A stretch of DNA of 64,000 nucleotides, taken from NCBI RefSeq assembly GCF_900168065.1, contig NZ_FUZZ01000001.1, forward strand, positions 3,282,623-3,346,622, read 5' to 3'. This DNA comes from Chitinophaga ginsengisegetis (GTDB lineage: Bacteria > Bacteroidota > Bacteroidia > Chitinophagales > Chitinophagaceae). Positions 27,020 to 34,787 of this stretch are shown piece by piece. A program made the translations under genes and the position numbers. Below the pieces are notes generated by a model. That model saw only the letters and a program-made list of their open reading frames with translations. It had not been told where the DNA came from and made no database searches. Every line of letters starts with the position of its first letter. The first letter of the stretch is position 1.

Positions 27020-27205
27020 ATGCGTAATAACCCCGCAGGATGCGTGCTGATCACCTGCAAAAAATACATAGAAACCGGAAAAAGTATCCGCTGGCATAGT
27101 TCCGGAGATCTGTTTCTTCATTCCGGTAAATCTGTAGTCATCAATGGCAAACAGAAAGGTATAAAATTTCATAAAGCCGCCGTCAGTCATAATCCTGAAA
27201 AATAA
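27020..27205 (+). CDS. Small protein between vgrG and the PAAR-like effector
   Basis: A 61-aa frame with an ATG 11 nt after the vgrG stop and a stop 15 nt before the effector start; this tight spacing supports a real gene. The sequence SIRWHSSGDLFLHSGKSVVINGKQKGIKF resembles the strand-turn pattern of the VgrG C-terminal needle. It may cap or extend the spike or act as an adaptor for effector loading. No family recognised. Confidence 0.55.
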   Translation: MRNNPAGCVLITCKKYIETGKSIRWHSSGDLFLHSGKSVVINGKQKGIKFHKAAVSHNPEK

Positions 27206-27220
27206 AACTGTATTAAAAAG

Positions 27221-30200
27221 ATGGCAGACCAACACTTTGTAGTACAGGGAGCTTTATGCAAATGTAGTTTTGGAAGTACTCCCGCTAAAATACAGGTTCC
27301 CACAGGCGCCGAATACATGAATGATGCAAGCGGGAATTCCAAACCGGTTGCCGGCTCCAACGAAACAGGAAATCCGTTTATACCCGGTACATTTGGTGCA
27401 TGCGCACTAACGCGCAAGCCCTGCATTCCCAACATTACCCAATGGCGGAACGTATTGCCCGGCATTACACTTTCCAATGGTGGAAAAATACTAACGGAAA
27501 ACAGTACCGCTGTCTGTGCTGTATCAGGAAGTTCTTCTGTTTGCATTATCCATCACGGACAAACAGCTTTCGTTACTCATCACAGTACTTCTGAAAGTCA
27601 ATCTAATGCTATACAGGCACTAAATCCGTTAGCTGCCACCCGGCCGAAGCGCAGGAAATTTCCTGCCGTACGTGCAATTACTTTATATATTGAGACGCGC
27701 AACCCTCCGGCGGATTTTAATAGTGAGCAGGAGGGTAACGTTCCCGTCAGGATCAATGAGTCTTTATTATTTGAGGTTGAAAGCTACTATAATTGTAGCT
27801 CTCCGGACGAATCAGCGGTACAATGGAAGATATTCAATCATCACGATTATAGCAGCAGCATTGCATCATTCGAATCATCCGGTTCCCGGTTGCCATTCTC
27901 ATTTAGTGCCAGCGGCAATTACCGGGTACTGGCCTTCGGAAAGGAGCAAACAGATAGCAGCGCTTACATAGATATACATGTGGATAACAACACACTTAAA
28001 GAGGAATTCATTATTAATGGAACGTCTCATAAATCCGGCCGTCTGCAGAGTGGGATTCCGGTTTGTGCAGAAGCAGTATACAAGATAACTCCTCCAACCG
28101 AAGCAGAAAGAGCGCAGGTGTCTATGCGGGTAACCGATAATAGTAAAAACACAATTGCCATATCTGATAGTGACAAAATCTGGTTCACACCCACCAATGC
28201 CTCTGCCACTTATATTGTTTCCGCCACCATGTACAGTGAGATACATTCACAGGTAGTCAGCAAAGAAATCCAAACCCAAAACAACGGTGCCATATCGGTG
28301 ATCAACCGGGCCTCAGTACATGTAGTGAGGCCCCGTACAAACATGCATTTTCAGGTATCAGAAATGGTGCGTACCATACCACCGCCTGTACCTGTAACGG
28401 CTATCCGATGGCTCCTAAACGGCAGTCCCATAGGCACAGGGCCGGCCATCACAGTCAATGGCGACATTCATCTTATTGTTCCCGGAAAGTATACGATAGA
28501 AGTATCCGTGAGCACTGCGGAAAAAGAGGGTATTGGTAATCAACATGCCGCCTGGCACTTTGAAGTAAAAAACAATGAAATATTAAAGATACTCGTCCAG
28601 AATGGGAGTACGAACTGGATTATCGGAAAGTATTATACCCTTTCTGCGCAAACACTAATGGAGTATGATGAAACATTGGATGGGCCTGTTCTCTGGAATC
28701 CTTATGGAGCTCATACCAATACAGTATCAGATGCCTTTGCTTCACAGGAGGGCGGATTCATTATCAGTGCGCGCTTGGGTAATTCTCAAAAAACGCTCCC
28801 GGTAAATGCAGTAAAAGCAAAGATTATCCGCTGGTGTTTTACGGATGAACAATTAATTTATAAATCGTACGCAGGTTGGCGGGAGGTAGTGCGGGCAGTT
28901 ATCAGCAGTCGGGAAGCGGCAAACGAAAACATACCCCTTCATCTGTTACAGATAAATCCGGCGAATTGCATTCATCATGTAAAGGATCTTGGAATAGTGA
29001 CTTTCAATGCCGAAGGGCAGGTACAACTCGATATCAGCACAAAAATCCTGAAGCCACTGTTAACTAACACCGGTTTTGAATGGGATACATTCCGCCTGTT
29101 GTTTGCAATACCTATATCAACCAACTGCATCCGGTTTGCTGATATGAAAACGATTACCTGCGACGGAACTCAATATTGGGTACCGCAAATGCAAAGCAAT
29201 AAGCGTATACAGGAAAAAGGAACGTACCTGGAACTCAATATAAAACGGCGTGTAGTAGCTGTACACTTTTATGACCAGCAGCATCATCCTGCTTATAAAG
29301 TTTATAAGTACGGCCAGCAGTTCAGCATGCACGTACAAACTACCAATCTTACAGGAGAAGAATTAATTTTTGAGATATGGGAAAACAAATATCAGGCAAA
29401 GGATAAATACTGCCTCAGTGGTAAACTTTATATAAATGAATATGGAACAGCAGACGCAGAGATAGATTCAAACCGGCTTTCAGCCGGAAGCATATTGGAA
29501 GATAGCTTTCTCCGTTGCTTCTATGTAGTGATAAAGTCTCCTTCAGATAAGTACTTCTATCCACATGAAATATCAGATAAAAATATCCTGACCCCGGACA
29601 ATATCAGTTACTATCAGCATATAAAACTATCAAACTGGTTTGATAAACTGCTCAACAGGCACTCCAGGGAAAATGCTCCCGTAGTACTGGGAGAGCAACC
29701 GGAAACAAATGAGCCTGACATCCAATGCCCGGCATGTAATGAGATGGTTACTACTGAACAACTGGCTAAAATATTCACCCGCGCAGCCATGCCAGTATTA
29801 CAGGTGGCAGCTGCCACCTACAACAGGTTTATGGAGCAAACCGGGATGAACACTTGTTGGAATAAGGCGCACTTTTTTGCACAGGTGGCCATTGAAAGTG
29901 GCGGATCTCTGAATATCAAAGAAGGAGAAAGCTTCAACTGGTATTGGGAAGACCTGGATAAAAATTTCCCACCTTTCAGAACAGCAGCAGGTAAAATAAA
30001 GGCGAAAGCATGGGGCAGAGCAGTAAGAAAACCGGCTCATCCCGGCGTAACAAAGGAAAACCAACAACATATTGCTGATTATGTATACGGCCCCGATTCC
30101 ATAAAGGGAAAAACGTTAGGCAATATACAAAAAGGAGATGGATGGAAGTTCCGCGGACGGGGACTTATCCAGCTTACCGGCCGGGCAGCTTATGCTTACG

Positions 30201-31081
30201 CAAACAATTTTACGCAGAAAGAAAAGGCTGATATCCTTCTCCATCCGGACCTGGTGGCTACGGATATAAAAATAGCCGTACTCTCTTCAATGGCTTTCTG
30301 GAAGTGGAAAGGACTGCATCTCGCTGCTAACGGTAATACAGAAGTAACCACCAAAATAAGCAGGGTGGTGGGATTGGATGCAGTTTCAAATGGTAAAAGC
30401 TCACATGCAGAAAAGAAGCATTTTTTTGACACAAATTCATCCGTTTTATTCGGGGTAAACAACTGCCGGCATAGGAAAATATCCAGCGGTGCGTTGAACA
30501 GGTACATTGTTAAAATAGATTCTTTCAGTTACACAATGGTAGAACAAAATGCCACTTCCCATCAATATAAGTACGACCTGTACAACGCCGGTACGCTTGT
30601 TAAAACATTCCTGTTGCACAAAAATAGAAACGGCCTGCTGCCATTCCCGGAAACTGGGCCCAACTGGGGAAGATACGGCACCAGAGACGGGGGCGATGAT
30701 AATTACATAGCGCCTGGTATTGCTGCAGCTTTATTTGGTTTTTTCTATTCATTGCCGGGAAACGGCTATAAGGACAAGCTTTATTTTAATGATATCTCTG
30801 CCGGGGATAAAAGGAATATAGGACATAAGGGACATATAAATGGTAATGATATTGACATCAGGTATCCTGGGAGTTCAAACAGGAAAGGAGCGGTATTATG
30901 GACGGAGGCTAAGCAGGCATATGGTAGTGAAAGAGAGTTTTTGAAAGTGTTGGAGAACATACTTAAAATAGCCGGGAGATGGGGATTTAAAAAGAATTAC
31001 GCGTATAAGACAGGAATTAAAAACACCACAGGCATGTCTACAGATATTCACAAAAATCATTTTCACATAGGTCTCCGATAA
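27221..31081 (+). CDS. DUF4280 PAAR-like T6SS effector with GH19 and LAS metallopeptidase domains
   Basis: A 1286-aa multidomain protein. Residues 1-125 are a DUF4280/PAAR-like spike tip (VVQGALCKCSFGSTPAKIQV; FGACALTRKPCIP). About 150-830 is a long chain of beta-sandwich/Ig-like segments. A CPAC knuckle (DIQCPACNEMVT) precedes a GH19 lysozyme-like domain (about 840-1090) with AQVAIESGGSLN (Glu892 likely catalytic acid) and GDGWKFRGRGLIQLTGR (972-990). The C-terminal part (about 1110-1286) carries the LAS peptidase pattern HxxxxxxD (His1205, Asp1212) and HxH (1280, 1282). It should cut both glycan strands and peptide crosslinks of rival peptidoglycan. No signal peptide, as expected for delivery by VgrG. 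Cotranscribed with vgrG and a lipoprotein. Confidence 0.88.
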   Translation: MADQHFVVQGALCKCSFGSTPAKIQVPTGAEYMNDASGNSKPVAGSNETGNPFIPGTFGACALTRKPCIPNITQWRNVLPGITLSNGGKILTENSTAVCAVSGSSSVCIIHHGQTAFVTHHSTSESQSNAIQALNPLAATRPKRRKFPAVRAITLYIETRNPPADFNSEQEGNVPVRINESLLFEVESYYNCSSPDESAVQWKIFNHHDYSSSIASFESSGSRLPFSFSASGNYRVLAFGKEQTDSSAYIDIHVDNNTLKEEFIINGTSHKSGRLQSGIPVCAEAVYKITPPTEAERAQVSMRVTDNSKNTIAISDSDKIWFTPTNASATYIVSATMYSEIHSQVVSKEIQTQNNGAISVINRASVHVVRPRTNMHFQVSEMVRTIPPPVPVTAIRWLLNGSPIGTGPAITVNGDIHLIVPGKYTIEVSVSTAEKEGIGNQHAAWHFEVKNNEILKILVQNGSTNWIIGKYYTLSAQTLMEYDETLDGPVLWNPYGAHTNTVSDAFASQEGGFIISARLGNSQKTLPVNAVKAKIIRWCFTDEQLIYKSYAGWREVVRAVISSREAANENIPLHLLQINPANCIHHVKDLGIVTFNAEGQVQLDISTKILKPLLTNTGFEWDTFRLLFAIPISTNCIRFADMKTITCDGTQYWVPQMQSNKRIQEKGTYLELNIKRRVVAVHFYDQQHHPAYKVYKYGQQFSMHVQTTNLTGEELIFEIWENKYQAKDKYCLSGKLYINEYGTADAEIDSNRLSAGSILEDSFLRCFYVVIKSPSDKYFYPHEISDKNILTPDNISYYQHIKLSNWFDKLLNRHSRENAPVVLGEQPETNEPDIQCPACNEMVTTEQLAKIFTRAAMPVLQVAAATYNRFMEQTGMNTCWNKAHFFAQVAIESGGSLNIKEGESFNWYWEDLDKNFPPFRTAAGKIKAKAWGRAVRKPAHPGVTKENQQHIADYVYGPDSIKGKTLGNIQKGDGWKFRGRGLIQLTGRAAYAYANNFTQKEKADILLHPDLVATDIKIAVLSSMAFWKWKGLHLAANGNTEVTTKISRVVGLDAVSNGKSSHAEKKHFFDTNSSVLFGVNNCRHRKISSGALNRYIVKIDSFSYTMVEQNATSHQYKYDLYNAGTLVKTFLLHKNRNGLLPFPETGPNWGRYGTRDGGDDNYIAPGIAAALFGFFYSLPGNGYKDKLYFNDISAGDKRNIGHKGHINGNDIDIRYPGSSNRKGAVLWTEAKQAYGSEREFLKVLENILKIAGRWGFKKNYAYKTGIKNTTGMSTDIHKNHFHIGLR

Positions 31082-31095
31082 TCAACACAATTTAT

Positions 31096-32217
31096 ATGAG
31101 AAACACATTCATACTGTCAATAACTATTATGGCATACTTAACAAGCTGTCAAATGCAAAACAAAGCTGCATCAACTCCGCCGATAAAAGACAGTATTCTC
31201 ACAGGAAAGGTATATGATATGAATATAGAGGAAATAAAAAAACAGATGCATTTGCAATCCCGTATAGAAGCATCAGAGGATAATAGCTACCCCATCTACA
31301 ATTACACAATACACGATGTAGAGATAGCCTTACCTATTATCGCTGAGGGATTAAAAGAAAAAGGGTTCATTCAACTGGAACAACCTGTATTTGAGGAGAA
31401 GATAAAAACAATATTCGGAAATATATTTCACGGAAATAATCATAAAGTAAAACTGAGAACGAAGTTCAATACCATTTTCGTTGATTCAACATCCACAAAT
31501 GAGGATGAGTTTGACTATACAATAGAGAATGTTTTCGTTTCCAAAGAATATAAGTTTATTACCTATGTACCCTTAATTGGAGATTTTGTTGAATTCACGG
31601 ATAGCAATCATTATAAAATAGAAATCAATCCTCCTTTAATCGCGCGCAACAAATACCTCTTCAACAATAGCCAATCAGATCTCGCTTACCTTCTCGCTGA
31701 AGATACACTCTTCCTCAAAACGCTGGTCAAATCATTTGGCTATACCAAAGAAGAAAAAATAAACACGCTGGCAATGAACGACTACCTCGATCTTGATAAC
31801 AATCATATGCCAACAGTAGGAGAGATCATCTTTGTAAAAAACGCAGAAGGCGTATTAGAAATAAAGCAGGAACTACTACAATGGGTTTCGGATCATACCC
31901 ACGCAAATGATAATACATTGCTTCAGGCGCTGGCGCAATACGCCTATTCTTTATACAACAACAGCAGCAACAACATCTTCACCAATAATCCCTTCGAAAT
32001 ATTTTCGCTGGAGGAAAAAAGAAAAATTGCGGCTTATATCGCCAATATCTATGAACCGCTTCATCACAGGCTTGCTCCTCAAAATCCCGGGATGTGGCCG
32101 GTTTCAACGGTGCTGGAAAATATACTTAACGAGGATAAGGGTCTGGCTGATTTTCTCAAACAGCATCGCTATTTTTCATTGCCTGCGTTAAAACAGGAAC
32201 TGGAACCGGCCGATTAA
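31096..32217 (+). CDS. Lipoprotein, candidate immunity protein for the effector
   Basis: A 373-aa protein with a type II signal (hydrophobic residues 4-15, lipobox LTSC with Cys at 18) that places it in the periplasm or outer membrane. The mature part is mostly charged helix and strand with no family I recognise. It starts 14 nt after the dual peptidoglycan-hydrolase effector and ends at a terminator, so it is the last gene of the spike operon. The location and periplasmic targeting fit an immunity protein against a periplasm-acting effector. Function is inference. Confidence 0.75.
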   Translation: MRNTFILSITIMAYLTSCQMQNKAASTPPIKDSILTGKVYDMNIEEIKKQMHLQSRIEASEDNSYPIYNYTIHDVEIALPIIAEGLKEKGFIQLEQPVFEEKIKTIFGNIFHGNNHKVKLRTKFNTIFVDSTSTNEDEFDYTIENVFVSKEYKFITYVPLIGDFVEFTDSNHYKIEINPPLIARNKYLFNNSQSDLAYLLAEDTLFLKTLVKSFGYTKEEKINTLAMNDYLDLDNNHMPTVGEIIFVKNAEGVLEIKQELLQWVSDHTHANDNTLLQALAQYAYSLYNNSSNNIFTNNPFEIFSLEEKRKIAAYIANIYEPLHHRLAPQNPGMWPVSTVLENILNEDKGLADFLKQHRYFSLPALKQELEPAD

Positions 32218-32236
32218 ATACATTACTTCCTAACTA

Positions 32237-32264
32237 CTACGCCGGGGAATTATCCCCGGCGTAG
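32237..32264. terminator. Bidirectional terminator hairpin
   Basis: CTACGCCGGGG (32237-32247) pairs perfectly with CCCCGGCGTAG (32254-32264) around AATTAT, between two convergent genes. No long T run is present. Confidence 0.75.
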
Positions 32265-32271
32265 CTATCAT

Positions 32272-33003
32272 TTAAGGTTCTTTCTTTTCTATCTTCTGTT
32301 TCTGATACTCTTCAAACGATTGTTTTATATAAAGTAACAGATCATAATCGGAAGCTGAATTTAAAAACTGGTATCCCGGTCTGTATTTATACATAAACGA
32401 ATCCAGTTCCGGACTCTGTAGCTTAGTCATTCTTCCTACAAGCTCAGGAGAGTAGCGATAATCAATGAATTTTTCTTTCTCCCAGTAAAGCAGCTGTTCA
32501 TGAAACTGTTCTTTTCTTTTACGCACTTTACTCGGCACTAGATAACTTAAAGCCGTAATAGGGTTTGCCGGTAAGGTTTTAAGTACATCCATAGCACCCG
32601 GCTTACGGTAGTCAAAGTAGCGCCCATATTCATCCCGCAGCGCCATAGAGTCGTTGCGGTAGTTCTTACCACGTATATTTACACCCTGCAGTTCAAATAA
32701 CCGCTTCTGCATATACACGTCCTGGGAAGATGACATTCCCGGAACAAGCATCATTTTCGGCGTATAGCTCAACATGGAAAATTCAAGGGTATCCCCCGGC
32801 ATGGCTTCAATATAAAAACGGCCACTTTCATTACTTAATGTGCCCGTCATGGTCCTCTTGTTAACAATAGAAACAAAAGGTAATCCCGTTTTGGAATCCT
32901 GATCCGCCACCATACCGGACAAACGCACCTGTGCGAAGGTTTCCTGCATGCTAATGAAAAAGAAAAAAAACAGTGCTCCGATATATGCTGTAATACGAAT
33001 CAT
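32272..33003 (-). CDS. Exported protein with carboxypeptidase-regulatory-like (CarboxypepD_reg) domain
   Basis: A 243-aa protein with an N-terminal signal peptide (residues 1-24, ending ETFAQ). Residues 25-110 match the CarboxypepD_reg-like beta-sandwich found at the start of SusC proteins: VRLSGMVADQDSKTGLPFVSIVNKRTMTGTLSNESGRFYIEAMPGDTLEFSMLSYTPK. The C-terminal half is charged and helical with no recognised domain. Such proteins are common in Bacteroidota envelopes; the role is unknown. It is monocistronic and convergent with the T6SS lipoprotein. Confidence 0.8.
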   Translation of the reverse strand: MIRITAYIGALFFFFFISMQETFAQVRLSGMVADQDSKTGLPFVSIVNKRTMTGTLSNESGRFYIEAMPGDTLEFSMLSYTPKMMLVPGMSSSQDVYMQKRLFELQGVNIRGKNYRNDSMALRDEYGRYFDYRKPGAMDVLKTLPANPITALSYLVPSKVRKRKEQFHEQLLYWEKEKFIDYRYSPELVGRMTKLQSPELDSFMYKYRPGYQFLNSASDYDLLLYIKQSFEEYQKQKIEKKEP

Positions 33004-33165
33004 GAATATACTAATCCTTCAAATTTAATGTTCCACCCGCAAATGAAAAGTTAAAAAACAGGGGAAATGTAAGTGCTCAACGGCAAAATTATTAATTATC
33101 AACATTATAAATATCCCCCTAATCACTTATTTTTACGGTTATCAGTCATTTATCTTGTAAAAGTC

Positions 33166-34098
33166 ATGCCACAGAAAATCATCTTTGCTACCCAACATTA
33201 TCAGTATCTAAAAGACCGGATCCTGGCAATTACAGGCTCCACCTGGGAAAATGGGGAATTAGACATACGTGATTTTCCCGATGGGGAACATTATCACCGC
33301 ATTTTGAGTAATGTCAGCAACAAAGAAGTGATTTTGCTAGGCGGCACCATCGACGATAAAGAAACACTGGAATTATATGATCTGGCCAGTGGCTGTATCC
33401 AACTCGGAGCTTACTCCCTGACTATCATCATCCCTTTCTTCGGATATTCTACGATGGAACGCGCCGTGAAATATGGCGAAATTGTAAAGGCTAAAACACG
33501 CGCTGTATTGTTTTCATCTTTACCGAATACCTCCCGTGGCAACAGGATCGTGATGATTGACCTGCATGTGGATGGCATTACCTGGTATTTTGAAAACGAC
33601 GTTCGCCCGGTACACTTATATGCCAAGGAATTTGTTATGAATACCGCGATGGAACTCGCGGCCGGAAAGCCTTTTGTACTGGCCAGCACAGATGCCGGCA
33701 GGGCTAAGTGGGTAGAATCCCTCGCCAACGACCTGCATGTACCGGCGGCTTTCGCCTTCAAACGCCGCCTCTCCGGCGATGAAACCGCCATTACCGCTAT
33801 CAGTGCTGACGTAAAAGACAAAACAGTGATCATCTATGATGATATGATCCGCACCGGTGGATCTCTTATCCACGCTGCACAATCTTATCGTGATGCAGGT
33901 GCCGCAAATATCTTCGTTATCACCACCCACGGCATCTTTGCGGGAAATGGTTTCGAAAAAATCAAACAATCCGGGCTCATTAAAAAGGTAGTCTGCACCG
34001 ATACCCATCCCAATGCCATCACCATCAACGACGATATGTTGCTCGTAAAATCAGTCGATCAGCTGATCGTCAATTATTTCCAGTCGCAACACTCCTGA
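33166..34098 (+). CDS. Ribose-phosphate pyrophosphokinase-like protein
   Basis: A 310-aa protein of the PRPP synthetase/phosphoribosyltransferase fold. The N-terminal half has the PRPPsyn_N pattern (FPDGEHYHRI; NKEVILLGGTIDD; IPFFGYSTMERAVKYGE). The C-terminal half has the PRPP-binding loop VIIYDDMIRTGGSL (about 222-235). Canonical synthases read DLHAGQIQGFF where this reads DLHVDGITWYFEN, so it is a divergent member and may not make PRPP for the general pool. I use the ATG at 33166; upstream in-frame residues are not conserved. Confidence 0.8.
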   Translation: MPQKIIFATQHYQYLKDRILAITGSTWENGELDIRDFPDGEHYHRILSNVSNKEVILLGGTIDDKETLELYDLASGCIQLGAYSLTIIIPFFGYSTMERAVKYGEIVKAKTRAVLFSSLPNTSRGNRIVMIDLHVDGITWYFENDVRPVHLYAKEFVMNTAMELAAGKPFVLASTDAGRAKWVESLANDLHVPAAFAFKRRLSGDETAITAISADVKDKTVIIYDDMIRTGGSLIHAAQSYRDAGAANIFVITTHGIFAGNGFEKIKQSGLIKKVVCTDTHPNAITINDDMLLVKSVDQLIVNYFQSQHS

Positions 34099-34207
34099 TC
34101 ATCCTGTTGGCAGGCTATTTGTCACCCAGACACTTGTGAACCATGTAGCGGTAATTCCTGCAAATCGAAATGGCAGAACAGGCCATCTGCAAATCTGATA
34201 AATAATT

Positions 34208-34654
34208 ATGCTTGATTTTCGTATAATCGAATACGGTAGTTGTGACTACCACACTATGACAGACCTTCGTAACGAGGTGCTTCGAAAGCCGCTGGGGCTC
34301 ACATTTTCAGCCGAACAATTACAGAAAGAAATCAATGATATCTTCATTGCTGGCTTTACACAAAAGGATGATCGCGAAATACTCGCCGGTTGTTGTATTC
34401 TTACTCCTGTCAGTGAAAACACGGTACAGTTAAGACAAATGGCGGTATCACCCAATTTGCAGGGAAAAGGTATCGGCAGAGAAATTGTAATATTCGCAGA
34501 ACAATACGCACGTAGCAACGGCTTTGATGAATTAACCATGCACGCCCGGAAAGAAGCCACTGGATTCTATCAGAAACTGGGATATAAAATCTGTGGAGAA
34601 GAATTTACAGAGGTGGGCATTCCGCACTACGAAATGAGGAAAAACCTGAATTAA
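34208..34654 (+). CDS. GNAT-family N-acetyltransferase
   Basis: A 148-aa acetyltransferase. The acetyl-CoA-binding motif A is at about 78-95 (LRQMAVSPNLQGKGIGREIV), followed by the motif B helix FAEQYARSNGFDELTMHAR and YQKLGYKICGEEFTEVGIPHYEM at the C-terminus. The N-terminal DLRNEVLRKPLG resembles ElaA/YjcF-like members. The substrate is not deducible. It stands between a PRPP-synthetase-like gene and the SusC gene. Confidence 0.88.
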   Translation: MLDFRIIEYGSCDYHTMTDLRNEVLRKPLGLTFSAEQLQKEINDIFIAGFTQKDDREILAGCCILTPVSENTVQLRQMAVSPNLQGKGIGREIVIFAEQYARSNGFDELTMHARKEATGFYQKLGYKICGEEFTEVGIPHYEMRKNLN

Positions 34655-34787
34655 TTATTTTTTTGCTTCTGCAACCCATTGTAGAAGGCGTTTTGATTGT
34701 ATTGTTATATTGATGGATAACCAATATAACAATAGACAGCATAGGAATCCTGTCAAAAAATTTTGTAACCAAATCTTTCATAATACG

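Noticed and set aside
25185..32217. Complete type VI secretion system
   Set aside because: No sheath, tube, baseplate or ClpV genes occur in the window; only the spike, cargo and a lipoprotein are present.
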